NCBI GenBank assembly: GCA_003290165.1
Contig: QNQO01000808.1
Coordinates: 419,654-483,653 of the forward strand
DNA: 64,000 bases
Direction: 5' to 3'
From: Berberis thunbergii
Lineage: Eukaryota > Streptophyta > Magnoliopsida > Ranunculales > Berberidaceae
Part shown: positions 10,501 to 21,859 of the stretch, one piece after another
Numbering within the stretch: position 1 is the first letter of the stretch
Layout of the letters: each line of letters opens with the position of its first letter
The notes under the pieces: model-generated
What the model was told of the DNA's origin: nothing
Seen by the model: only the letters and a program-made list of their open reading frames with translations
Database searches by the model: none
Program-made: the position numbers and the translations under genes

Positions 10501-12392
10501 GGAAACCTATCAAATAAAAATTTATAACTATTAATAATTAAAAAAATTAAAAAAAAAATAGTATATACTCTAGCAGAGAATCAAAATCTTAATTAATAAC
10601 AAATACCCCTTATCTTAATTAATAACAAATACCCCTTTTTGTTGTGATAGTTCATCAATTCAAGAATCATCTTTACTTGTGTGGGTGAAATGAAAGAAAA
10701 AAACATGATCTTTACTTGTGTGGGTGAAATACCCCTTTTCTCCACGCACCTTCTTCTACATATGAACACGAAGAACATAAAAATAATTAGATTATATTAA
10801 ACATCATTTTCAAACACGTGCATATGACTTCGATCCAGATGTATGCCCCATCGTTTGCTTAGCACAAATTACTTTATTAAACATCTGCCATCATGTTAGA
10901 AATTAAACAAGAACAACATTTAGTGAATCACAAAAATCTGAACTCTGTGAAACTAAAATATATAAAAGTCTAAAATATGGGAGGACTAAGAAAGTAAAGC
11001 ATATACTCAAATCTATGAAAATTGGGAGGACTTCTAAAGTTGGTATGGAACTATGGAAGTAAATTGAATATGAACAAGCAACACTCGACTTCTTCTACTC
11101 ATGCATTTAAGTCATCCTAAGAGAACATTTTGAACTATAGTGTGTCAGAATTACCAACAGGAAGTTACATCTGACACCATTCTATACTTGGGACTTGGGA
11201 GAACTGCACATGAATCCATTAGAAAATAAGAGAATTCTCTGTCCCTTTTCCATTCACTGTTGTCAGTACATGTTTACAAACAATATCCTAGGCTATAATT
11301 AAGGAAACTAATTATACACTTACTAAACAATAACAGATTTGCAGAGATTTGCATATATTCTTGATCAGATTTGCAGATTTGCATATATTCTATCACATTC
11401 AACGGTATAGGATTGCAACATAACAAGTTTGCTTGCCTATCCTCAAGTCTAATCTAGTACAAAGAAGAAACCCATAGGAAGAGGCACATCTTCTAATGTT
11501 ACCCTAGCAATTTTCTTGATCAGATCTACTAATTGGATCGTATTTGTTTAGTTTGTTTGGTTTTTTCATTTTTTCTGGTAGAAAAGACCCGGCATAAGGA
11601 TTGCATAGATATGTTAGGCATGTCACTAAAAATCCTCAACTATATCCATAATTTTCGCAAAAAGTGACTTCACCAAAGAATAACACCCAATTCAACAAAC
11701 AAACTCCATAGAAATTACCAAACCGACCCGTACTGCTAAAAACAAAACCAAACAAGCTGCTGCTGAAACTGAACCTGATAGGGCTGCTGCTGAAAACAGA
11801 GAAATTACTTGCTATTGCAAACAGAAAAAAAAAAAAAAAAAAAAAAAACCCAAAAGGCCCTGAAACCGCCCTCTTTGCTGACAATATCTACATTGCTTAC
11901 TAAATTCACCCTCTGACACAAAACAATCTTAGTCAAATAAAGCACCGACGTTTCATAGCAAAAAAATAGAGCATTAAACATCCAGGAAATATCACTTTCC
12001 AGTACAATGCTTCCACCCTACTATCCCCTTTAATATCTTCTGATATAGTCAATTTTATTTTTTCCACTACGACCCATAATCATAACTAATGGCTACAAGG
12101 AAAATGTATCATTGAGAGGGCAGTTTCACTTTATTCTTAATTAGTTGCACCATTTCAATTTGATCACCCGGACACCCAAAACCATAAACTCAATCAGATT
12201 AAAACCCCCATTTCACATAATCAGAGAAGAAATTTTACCAATTTCAATGCAATAACAATAATATGTGGTCCATGCCAGTATATGTTCATGTTAATCCAAC
12301 CAAAGAACATCGACAGATCATTGCATTAACCACTTGAGCTAAATTCAACAAAGCAATAAGATGGCAAGTATGCAAGCATGTAATATAATTCT
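10501..12392. other. non-coding interior of CACTA element A
   Basis: AT-rich, with two short direct duplications: AATTAATAACAAATACCCCT near 10590-10637, and CATCTTTACTTGTGTGGGTG near 10669 and again near 10708. There is a poly-A run at about 11823-11848. No exon of a transposase was recognised. Confidence 0.5.
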
Positions 12393-12756
12393 GTCAAAAC
12401 CAGGGGCGGACCCAGGATTTCACTCCAAGGGGGGCGGAATGACAAAGTAATATTTATTGATAATAATAATTTACTAAAATAACCTTTTTCCAAAAAAAAT
12501 AATTTAAGTGACAAATTTAAATACTACTATTTACTTTCTTATGTTAAGTCATAAAATAAGATATTGTATTACTTACAAAAGATGAGAAAGGTGAGAGGAA
12601 TTCACCTCACCAATTTACAAAAAATATTATCTATAAATTGCAACTATGCAACTCATACATACAAAAAGTATTATCTATAAAGGAATGTCCTTATAAGGAC
12701 CCTTCAAAACACCTACTATTTCTTTCTAACTATATCATTTAACCACATTTTTACAA

Positions 12757-13115
12757 ATCTACACGTCGCGATCTCATGTTCTGAAATTGTTGCATGATGG
12801 CGTCATTTTCAATGCTATCTAAAACATCATTTTCAATGTATGCCACCAAACAATCATTCATTCAATCATCTCCCATTCGATTCCTTAGGCGACTCTTCAC
12901 AATATGCATAGTTGAAAATGCCCTTTCAACTGTAGCAGTGGCAACAGGTAGAATCAATGATAATGTGATGAGTAAATAAACCATAGGATATACGACATCC
13001 TTTATTTTTCAATCATCTTCTTAGCAAGACCACCTATACCGATTATATTTGAAAATTCACTATTTGATCGCACATCCATAATATAAGTTTTCAATTGATC
13101 TTGAAGCACCATATA
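12757..13115 (-). pseudogene. hAT transposase C-terminal dimerisation region, broken
   Basis: The minus strand reads SLILPVATATVERAFSTMHI then VKSRLRNRMGD and NDCLVAYIENDVLDSIE, the conserved hAT C-terminal dimerisation (hATC) block of the TTF/MYM zinc-finger transposase group. Upstream pieces such as GGLAKKMIE are in register but separated by in-frame stops, and another stop follows RMGDD. Only the last roughly 110 residues remain of a protein usually 600-800 residues long, so it cannot be functional. Confidence 0.75.
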
Positions 13116-13419
13116 CACAACAATATTACAAAGTCAGTGACACTTTCCCTTTCAAGTGGATAAACAAGAAATGGAGAGAGGGATTTCATGTGACTTCAAT
13201 GGCAACTACTAGAAGCCGCTGGGGTGTTATAATGTCTCGCAAAGCAGGCTTTAGTGATTCAAGTTTACAGGATGCAGTGCATTATATGATTCAAAAAAAA
13301 AATATGAAAGTAAGATAGAAGAAGACTAACCGTGACTTCAATGGGAACACTGGTATCGACACATTGCAGAAATGGAAGTCACCCAGGCTAGAAAGGAAGT
13401 ACCGAACCCCAGATTCCGC

Positions 13420-13635
13420 GAACAGGGCTGTGTGAGGAGAGACTCGAAGAAGGGGAAGCCCTAGTTGCACCGCTGCTTTGTGTGGCTGTGTGAGAGACTC
13501 GAGAGAACAATGAAGGGGAAGCCCTAGTTGCGCCTTGCGCCGCTGCTTTGTGCGGCTGTGTGAGAGACTCGGAGAAGGGGAAGCCCTAGTTGCGCTTTGT
13601 GCTGCTGTGAGGAGAGACTCGAAGAAGGGGAAGAT
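13420..13635. repeat. three tandem copies of a roughly 70-bp GC-rich unit
   Basis: The phrases GGCTGTGTGAGAGACTCG, GAAGGGGAAGCCCTAGTTGC and CGCTGCTTTGTG recur three times with small indels, giving a unit of about 65-75 bp. The array lies near the right end of the hAT element and is much richer in GC than its surroundings. Confidence 0.75.
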
Positions 13636-13752
13636 GTAATAGTCAACTTTTTTTTTTTAAATATGAACCAAAAAAAATTTATTTTTAAATTTTTTTAAAA
13701 GTTCAGGGGCTACCCCCCCTAGTCCCTGAATAGGTCCGCCCATGGTCAAAAC

Positions 13753-14810
13753 AGACGTATCGATAACCTGAGGAAAAAATTTGTTGGATCAAGAAATTCG
13801 AAAGATTTATTCAAGCAAACTGATATAGGCAAAGTCAAACCAGACATGACATAGAAACACTTATCCAATTTATTTCCTCTAAATGCTGAGTGTTCACTGC
13901 ATGTACCACTTTGTTAAAAACCTCTACTGATGAGCCAGCCTTCTGAATTACACTGCAAACCAATAGTTGGAATATATAAGTGCAGATTGTGAACAAATTA
14001 CAATAGTAAAGGATATGCTTCTATAAAAAATTAGACAACTTAATACGGCTTGTTTATGAACCCCATTTCAGAGGCATTTCGTCAAATACACAATGTGCTA
14101 GATAATTATAGTCAACAAAATATCACGTAAGTTCCTTATTGTACCAACAAGGCAAATTATTGAGTAGAACGAGTAAATATAAAGTAATATAGACAAATAG
14201 AGCAATAAAATTTTGAAATGTGGAATTGAATAGTAGTAATATATACCCATTGTCGTGCACTTGATCGTAACGAAAGTGATCGAATACGAGGTTTTTGTAC
14301 ATCCTAAAATCGGTTGTTTGGGTAGTCATTACTGAAGTAAAGATGTGTGCTTAAGGGTTGGTTTTCCACTCGTTTTCTGCTATGTACAAGGGCCAAATAT
14401 ATTGGTATTTGGACAGAATTGCGGGTGCTGCTGGGCTGTTTTTTTCTGGTGTAAAATTGGCAGGATGTTGGTGCGAAAGAAACTAGATTTTCTGCTTTGT
14501 CTACACTTCTTGCCATGAAGCCAATATTTGAACCAACTAACTAAATATGCCACACTCACCTTAGATCGATTGCAATGGTTGAGCCTAAATGATCGCCTTC
14601 TCCTTCTAACGCAACAAAACAAAACCACCGATCTGATCAATAATGAATTCTATCCTATTCTCAAGTGAATGAACTACGACTACTTTCAATAGAAAGACAA
14701 ATGGAAGCTTTACTTGCAGCTGGTGGTGGAGTCTCTCTTTCGAGAAGAAGAAGATGGAAATTTTAGGGTTTTTGGTTCGACTAAAAGGGGGAAGAATGGG
14801 CAGGTGTCTT
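13753..14810. other. right interior of CACTA element A, no gene seen
   Basis: No recognisable exon. The minus-strand frames in this stretch lack family motifs. The subterminal repeats of the CACTA element begin near 14820. Confidence 0.4.
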
Positions 14811-15225
14811 AAAAAGTTCGGGGCCTCGGCGGATATATAGGCCCGACCAAAATATATATCCGCCAGGTACATCACTGCTGGTGGATATCCTAAAATTCAT
14901 GGCAACTAAAACCCCATTACCAATTATGTCAATATTTAATGAGCAATTGTGTGATAATATTTCCCGTTTTAGACTTTCATGGGGAAATAAACGCCAGTTT
15001 AGAATTTATAACCGTCTACACAAATCTTATTCATTTTTAATGAGCATTTGAGCGGGGGAGTTTTCCTCTATGTATTTTCGTGGTGAATATAAACACTAGA
15101 ACACATTATCCTGGCGGATAAAGGTGTCAAGATTTTCATTTTTTTGATAAATACCCTTAAGTCGTCGGGAGTATGCCTTTAGTGTCATATATCATTCGCC
15201 ATAATAGCCCCTTTTTGTAGTAGTG

Positions 15226-15820
15226 CCTTGACCTGAACCTGTATAGGGAATGCACGCGAGCTAAGGACCACCGTTGTGGTGGCCGATGACACTCTGATGC
15301 TAAAGTCAGAAAATGTTTAAAGATGTCAATTGGGTTCTGTAGCGTATCTTTTCTCATCAACTCCATGTCTTATTTATAATGCGAGAGTCCTCGTTTGGCT
15401 AGGCTTTTGGTGGCATAGTTTAGGGAAATAGATCTTGCTGGAGATCTTTTCCTAGTTGGGAGTCGTCTATGTAGAAGAGTTTTCCTACACGACTTGTACT
15501 CTTAGATCTACGGGAAATGTTTCCCTTTTGGAGTGTTGTCCATGCAAGGAAGTTTCCATGCGTGACTTATACTCTGGTATATGTTTACTAGTCGAATGTA
15601 TTTTTGGCTTGCTCGTCTTAGGTGATCCCCCAGATACTTGTCCAATTAGGGCTTACAAATATTGGGCTTTACCATGTGACGTGTGGGATTAATAGGGCAC
15701 TGCAACTTAGATCCAACCCCTTGCTAGATTTGGTGGGCAATCAGGTCCGCTTTGCTTTGCTGACAAGATCATCTTGACACGCGTACAACACAGATTTAAG
15801 AACGGTTTGATGTATCATCA
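15226..15820 (-). repeat. gypsy 3' LTR, larger part (first 31 bp at 9328-9358)
   Basis: Collinear with the LTR at 38194-38808. It shares GCACGCGAGCTAAGGA, TTTCTCATCAACTC, CATGCAAGGAAGTTT, GGGCTTTACCATGTGACGTG and the end GATGTATCATCA. The minus-strand TATA box TATAAATA is at 15371-15378. The LTR start TGATGTGGTCAAATCC was cut off by CACTA element A and lies at 9328. Without the insertion the LTR is about 623 bp, against 615 bp for the partner. The two LTRs differ by many substitutions, so the gypsy insertion is old. Confidence 0.88.
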
Positions 15821-16143
15821 GCTGCTCCCCCTGCGTTAGTGGGCCATTGCATCGGTCCACTAAGTCACTTCAGAGAAACTGTACAGTCGTGATAATTGAG
15901 CCTCAAACGTCGTCTCGAGTGGCGCACATCATTAAATGAGTATGTGACTGCTCGTAAAAGTGGGCGCGAACCCCTGGCTTTATAAGTTGTCGTATCTGCA
16001 GATGAGAGTTTTTTACTTCTGTAACTTTTCTGAAACTCCTTTTTGCTTTCATGCTTCTGTTCTCTTGCTGCAAGTGCATTTGAAAGTTCGCACTTTCTTT
16101 CATAGCCGACAATGTCAAACTCACCATTGGACAAAAGTTATCA

Positions 16144-16589
16144 TGTGAGACCCTTGTGTGGGTGGATCTGAGGGGGAGGGTGAGGGTTGGAGCCCAATAG
16201 GCCCAACAGGTTTGTGGATCCCAAGAGGGGTTGGACTAGCTACCAAGGAAAGATCATAGTCCCACATCGCCTGGGTGCGGGATGGTGATGTGCTATACAT
16301 GTGCGAGGTTGGATCCCCATAGTAAGAGGCCTTTTAAAGTCGTGCGGGTCGGTTGGGCCCAAAGCGGACAATATCTTACTATGCGGATTAGGTCGTTACA
16401 GAATGGTATCAAAGCCTGACCTAGCCGAAAGTGTGCCGACGTGGACGTTGGGCCTGTGTGGCCAACGAGGATGTTGGGCCCTAAGGGGGGTGGACTGTGA
16501 GACCCTTGTGTGGGCGGACTTGAGGGGGAGGGTGAGGGTGAGGGTTGGAGCCCAATAGGGCCAACAGGCCTGTGGATCGGGTCGTTACA
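16144..16589 (+). mobile_element. TRIM retrotransposon with both LTRs and TSD
   Basis: LTR1 is 16144-16400 (257 bp), TGTGAGACCC to GGTCGTTACA. The primer-binding site TGGTATCAAAGC (16404-16415) is one base off the initiator-Met sequence. The interior is only about 95 bp and ends in a polypurine stretch AAGGGGGGTGGA (16483-16494). LTR2 is 16496-16589 and starts identically, but about 165 bp are deleted from its middle (GGATC joined to GGGTCGTTACA). A perfect 5-bp TSD TATCA flanks it (16139-16143 and 16590-16594). It lies in the antisense ORF of the gypsy element. No coding capacity, as usual for TRIMs. Confidence 0.92.
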
Positions 16590-18844
16590 TATCACATGCA
16601 TGTCTTAAATTTTATCGGGAACAGAAGGTCGTTGAATCCGATCTGGTTAAGCTTCAGGACGAGTACCAGATTCCAGAAGACTTGAAACTTTCTCCATTAT
16701 GTGCCACCCAAAGTCCGTTAACGCTTTCGCAAGGTTTTATCGCCTTGCCTAGAGGCATGTTCCAATTCAGGCTTCGCTTTCCAGTTTTAGAAGATGTTTA
16801 GTGCTTACCGACTTATCTTGTCACACCCCGATTTTCGAAGAAAATGAAAATCCCAAAATTCACGTAGGATTATCCGTTTCCCCCAAAACTCAGGACGTGA
16901 AAATTCAATAACAACATAAACAAATAGCAGCAACAACTAAACATGATTTAAATTATTAAAACAAATAAAACTCTAACCCGAAAAGATTCTAACGTCGCTA
17001 GCCCCACTAGCGGAACTCCCGTAATGCTGCTCAAAAGTCTTTAAACCTGAAAAGCTAATCGGCTACATTCCCAAAAAAATGTACCCAAGAAGCAAAAGCT
17101 CACTTGGGTCAGCAATAAAGCTGGTGTGAGAAATCTTCATCCCAAAATCAATAAAATCGCACGTGATAAACATCAAGCTAAACACAAACAATACACAAAC
17201 ACACCAACATGTAGTTCCTCAACGAGGCAAAAATGTCATCATCCTAATAAATAAATATGCATTATTTATTACTAATTAATAAAATTTATGAGTTATCAAT
17301 CTTCATAAATGCAACAACAATACAATTCATAATCATATTAGACTATTAATGAAATATTAACAAAACACATTTTCTACCTTTAGGAAGACATGTAGTTCTC
17401 ATTCAACGGTCGAATGAGCATTTAGTTTCTTCCTTTAAGGTAATCATGCACATACCCCAAAAAGAAATCTCGCTTCTTTTCCACAATCGCACTATCCTCC
17501 GTGTGCCGAACACACCTCACCCAAGTGTGTCTCCTTTGCCATCGAAACCACTCGGAGCGTACATGTTCCAAGTGGGGTGCTACCTTCAGGAACATGTCAT
17601 CTCACCCAAAGTTCGATCACTAGCAAGTATTCTTCCTAAATCTACACGTACAACCGAACTCACATGGAACGGTGCACCGATATGCAAGCAAGTCTGCATA
17701 CCTATAATTCTATCACACGTATACAAGCAAGTCTGTATACAAATCACATTTTTTTTCGGAGTTGTGGAAAAGAGGATAAAAAAATATCAACTAAAACTCA
17801 AAACTCTTTTATGGTGACACTTTGTCAACCATAAGTAAATCAACCACAGTATCCACCATTCTTTTGGGGAACAAGTAATATTTGACACATTGCCAATTCA
17901 CACATCCCATCTCTTTGCATCATATGAAAAACAATATGCATTCCAATTCGCATAAAAATACAAATACTTAAGCTAAAACAAGTGCTCAGTTAAATTTCAG
18001 CCAATATTTATTACTAGAAAATTTTCTTCTAGCCCTAAACTAAATAAGGGTTTAATCATACATAAAACTAATACAGACAAGAAAACATGCAATTTGACAG
18101 ACAAAAATTTGTTTCGTCAAGTGAAAAATAGAAAGAAAGAAAGGGTTCTGCTAATTATATTTTGTTGTGTTTCCCACATTCTAATAGTTTTCTATCCTCA
18201 CTTGAACAATGAATACAACCTAACAATCAAACTATGTGTCATGATATATCCTCATCTCGATAAAAAATAACGCGATAATTACAAAAGAAATTCTCATTAG
18301 AAAAAAAAATCCAAATCTTTATTGGTTCTAACTCAATTACCCAATCAATCAATGAAAAGGAAACCCTGCTACTGATTCAACAAAGTTCCCATCAGTTAAA
18401 TAGAATCAACTCCAAACATACAAATTTAAATTAATTTCTGATGCCATTTCTTCATCAAATCCAATACTCAATAACCAAATATCAATTAAACTGTAGAAAC
18501 TCCACAACTAAACGATAATCAAACCAATGAAAAAAAAAGGTTTGCTCAAATCATCTGGATAAAAGAACCCATTACAGGATTCAATCAAAGATGCAAAAAA
18601 TCAGAATATCAACATGAACACAGATTCATTTAAAAAAAAAACCCCATTACAGGATTCAATCAAGATGCCAAAATCAGAAGATCACCATGAACACACATTC
18701 ATGAAAATAAAAACCCCATCATCAAATCCTAAAAATCCCTAATTCAGTCAAGAAACAAGGATTGCAAGATACAGGGAATAAGAAAACTCATTGATTCAGT
18801 CTCTCCATCCATCACCACGACATGTGGCCTCCCAAGCACATCCT

Positions 18845-19493
18845 AATTTGAAATCAAATAAGCAAGCGTCCTCGTGGACTCTGCCTGCGTATCCTCTTTC
18901 ACAAGGAAGTGATTTTCAATAAGCTTTAACATTTAAAAGTGTTCGACACAAGCCTTACCAAATAGATTTGCGAACCTTGTATCACAAAGGATTTGACTTT
19001 TTCGTTTAGGATCACGTAGATTGTTCTGCTTTATATATTCCAATAATAGAGCCTGGACATCAAACTGGGATACAAAAGATTTATCGCCATTTCTCATATG
19101 TGCAACAAACTCAAATAGCTCTTTTGAAACCCACTCGGTATTATGTGATGTAGATGTCCCCCTTCTTCATTAACTAGCTGTGTGACACTGGAAGCAACCT
19201 CCTCCTTAGAAGCCTTTGACTGTCTCTTGGGCCTTCTCTTTTTAGAACTACTGGTTTCCCGGTTCCCAAAAGAACTTTCTGAATCAGAACCTTGATCATC
19301 ATTAGCATCATAGAGATCCTCCGAAGATTCCTCTTATGAACTGATGCATTAGATCCTCTCCATGGATTCCTAGCTTGATTGAGCTCATCAGAACTTATGG
19401 ACAACTTCCTTTTCAAATCTAACCAGTAATCCTTGAAAAGATACTCCCAACTACTTCTGTCATTAAAATCTACTTGATCTGTTTCATTGTTTC
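18845..19493 (-). pseudogene. NERD: captured fragment of NERD (PHD-SWIB-Plus3-CCCH protein), SWIB region
   Basis: The minus strand reads SSWEYLFKDYWLDLKRKLS, then DELNQARNPWRGS. After a frame change come DANDDQGSDSESSFGN, then EWVSKELLEFVAHMRNGD, FVSQFDVQALLLEYIKQNN and LRDPKRKSQILCDTRFANLF. This is the linker and SWIB/MDM2 domain of the plant zinc-finger CCCH protein 19/44 family (Arabidopsis NERD), a GW-repeat protein linked to siRNA-dependent silencing. About 200 residues are present of a protein well over 1000. A frameshift follows the SVHK residues, and a TAA replaces a codon just before MLKLIENHF. No intron was apparent within the fragment. It lies inside the 16819-19885 element. Confidence 0.8.
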
Positions 19494-19620
19494 CCTGCTA
19501 CCCAGCAGACCAAGCAACACCACCATTCCCAGCGCCGTCATCGAGAAGAAAACACAAGGAAGGGAAAGAGAAAGGAGAAAAACAGGGAAGGGAAAAGGAA
19601 AAAGGAAAAAGGTTTTCTTC

Positions 19621-19630
19621 CTCTTTATAG
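19621..19630 (-). promoter_or_regulatory. TATA box of the 16819-19885 element
   Basis: CTATAAAGAG on the minus strand, about 255 bp inside the right (5') end of the element. It is followed by a pyrimidine-rich leader and then the NERD fragment in the same orientation. The placement matches an LTR U3 promoter. Activity is inferred. Confidence 0.5.
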
Positions 19631-21859
19631 GGTGGGTGGTTATTCGTCCCCACTGGACTTCTGAAAGCACCCACCTTCTAAACTCACCAAATAAATCCTA
19701 ATCATTAGTTAAATAAAAGCCCAAAACCAAGCCCAAATACAATTGAGTAACAATTCATCAACATTAGGGTTACAAATTTTTGGCTAAATACACACACACA
19801 ATTTATCCTATTTAGCAATGGCAAATAAAAAAAATCTTTTTCCCTTATAAAAATTCAGTAAGTACAAAAATTACGAGGTGCTACATATCTTCACATTCCT
19901 CTCGCACAAATGGCGACGAACGGATTCAGGACCTTGATAGTTGTTCTTATCAAGGCGAAGGATGATGGTCTTTGATTAACTCCGCAAGTGATCCATCTGT
20001 TGACTTCCCCTTGGCTGAGTGGTCACAGAGCCCATTGGTTGAGTATGCCATTCTACTTGGACTCCCTATTAGATGATTTCAAGTTTTGGCAAAAATATTA
20101 TTTTTTGGCTTCTTCGAGCTCTTTGTCCTTTAAACTGGAGGGGCGTTCAATTATCAAATACTTCCAATTTGATTGCAGTAAGCATAATGTTCCCTCCCCT
20201 TTTGTTGTCCAACCACTATGGATATTGACATGTCGTTCTATTATTTTTTGCAGGAAAATTTGTGATTCCAACTCTTACTGAGGAAGAGGATTCTATGAGG
20301 TCACTCAATGGGCTTCCTTTGATGACCATCAAGGAGGTTGTGGCTTCGGACAACATCGTGCGGAGTGGGTTGTTCAAGTACTTCCACATGGCTCCTACTT
20401 TGTTTAGGTCATTGCCAAGGGAAGATGGTAGTAGTATTTCCAAGAAGAGGGAACTTACGATACCAAGCCCTACAAGGTAGCTGAGTTGGAGGTAGCCATG
20501 CCACCCATTGGTCGACCCAAGAGGAAATGAGTCGGTTGAAAAATTGATTCTTCTTCTAAACTGATTCCGTTAGAGAGAGAAGTGACCGTCGTGGAGTCTG
20601 TGCCTTATCAATCTGCTCGAGAGATAGTTCTAGGATAGCAGGGTGTTGTGTTTGAGCTTCCTGCTCTAGTAGTTGTCTTGGAGGGGGATGATACAGAGGT
20701 GGTGGACCTCAGTAAAGTCGAAGCTTTGGATCCCGCGACCGAATTTGTCGATGTTCTTTATTTTACCGAAGTTGTCGCCTTTGGGTGTGGTCTCCCTTTC
20801 TCCCACCCTTAGACTCTATAACTGAGTATTGAGCTGAGCTTTTAGTTGAGAAGGCCTTGGCTGCGGAGTTGGTGTCTTTGATGGGTTCTCTTGGGATAGT
20901 GTCGACATTCAGGGGCAAAGCGAATGTGTCATTGGATCGGAGTGAATTGCACCATCACACTCACAATAGAGTCCATGCTTTGAAGAATGCTTTTTCTAAA
21001 CTACGAAAGTCATATTCGGACGCTATCTATCGGACAAAATTCTTAAGCAAGCAGTGGAAGGAGTGCGGTGCTGGGATGGGTTCAGAATTGTTGTGGGTTG
21101 CTAGGGCTAATCTTGAAGCCAAACTGGCAGCCTTGGAGGCCGAGTTGAATCTGACCAAGGCTGGCTTGGTGTCCGATAAAGCGAAGTTGGGGTGCACTCA
21201 AGAGGAGTTGAAGCGCGTGCAAGAGATGGAAGGCAAGGCTCAGGCTGATCTGCAGGCCTGAATAGTTGAACAAGAGAGAGTTGAGTCTGAGTGGAGTGTC
21301 TTGCGCTGGGAGTATGAATCTGAGTTGGCTGATGGGCGTCGGCGTATCCAAGAAGCGGAGACCTAGGCTGTGTCTGCGTTGGTTGAGCTAAATCCGCTGA
21401 GACATCGACTGGTAGAAGGCGGGCTTAGCAGAGTCCAAAGTTCAGAAACAGGAATAGGAGCAGCAAGCAACTTCAAAATTCCCTGACGTCGTCTGGGGTA
21501 GGCTGGAACCTCTAGGTTTGATCAAAGAAGGTTGCTTATTAAAAGATCGACGAGATAGAAACTTTCGAACCTATGTCCCCATCTAGCAACTCAAGACAGG
21601 CTTCAGGCAATGTTAACTTGTCGCCCGCAGCTCTTTCTGATGTAGCTAGCTCATCGGCCTCTGGAGCGAATTCTCCAAAACAACCATAATTTTTAAGAAA
21701 TAACTTAAAGAAAATTTGTTAAGTAATATTTCGTATTTGTACTTTCTAAAGCTTAGTTGTGTTGTCATGCTATTGTGTTGGTCTTCTAGACATGTCACTT
21801 GCGTAGTAGATTTTGAAGTCACTCCACTTTGGATTCTTTAGACCACCTTAATCTGCTTA

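Larger units (their letters stand above)
12401..13744. mobile_element. hAT element nested in CACTA element A
   Basis: A 1344-bp element beginning CAGGGGCGGACCCAGG and ending AGGTCCGCCCATG. It is flanked by a perfect 8-bp direct repeat GTCAAAAC (12393-12400 and 13745-13752), the hAT TSD size. It still carries the C-terminal end of a hAT transposase on the minus strand, but the zinc finger and most of the catalytic region are gone. The right half holds a short tandem repeat. Confidence 0.88.
9359..15225. mobile_element. CACTA (En/Spm) element A inside the gypsy 3' LTR
   Basis: The TIR CACTACTACAAAAATGGGC at the left end is mirrored by GCCCCTTTTTGTAGTAGTG at the right end (15207-15225). The flanking 3-bp direct repeat is CCT (9356-9358 and 15226-15228). 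Both ends carry subterminal repeats with the motif ATAACCGCCAG or its variants (about 9550-9780 and 14820-15180). Joining the two flanks restores the gypsy LTR start as seen at 38194, which confirms the insertion. It contains a minus-strand transposase-like remnant (10072-10500) and a nested hAT element. No TnpD-type transposase was seen, so it is non-autonomous or decayed. Confidence 0.88.
16819..19885 (-). mobile_element. 3.07-kb TG..CA element (solo LTR or LARD) carrying a NERD gene fragment
   Basis: The ends are TGTCACACCCCG (left) and GAGGTGCTACA (right), with a perfect 5-bp TSD TATCT (16814-16818 and 19886-19890). Read on the minus strand it starts TGTAGCACCTCG and ends CGGGGTGTGACA, like many plant gypsy LTRs. 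No internal LTR pair or primer-binding site was found, so it is either a solo LTR or a large derivative. A minus-strand TATA box (19621-19630) lies about 130 bp upstream of the captured coding fragment, which is in sense orientation with it. The rest (16819-18840) is AT-rich and non-coding. Confidence 0.7.
16112..21690 (+). pseudogene. antisense ORF of the gypsy element (putative plant transposon protein), broken
   Basis: This coding-like region runs opposite to gag-pol, downstream of integrase. It starts MSNSPLDKSYH (16112). After a TRIM it continues as SDLVKLQDEYQIPEDLKLS and LTLSQGFIALPRGMFQFRLR. After the 3-kb insertion at 16819 it goes on through FKFWQKYYFLAS, VIPTLTEEEDSMRSLNGLP and a coiled coil (LEAKLAALEAELNLTKAGL, about 21110-21250). 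This architecture resembles the gypsy-type transposon proteins annotated in many plants and the antisense ORFs of Tat-lineage elements; its role there is not settled. Several stops, shifts and two insertions make this copy defunct. Confidence 0.6.

Noticed and set aside
20857..21261. Host gene encoding a coiled-coil protein
   Set aside because: It lies between the integrase and 3' LTR of the gypsy element and matches the expected place of its antisense ORF. Upstream pieces carry stops.
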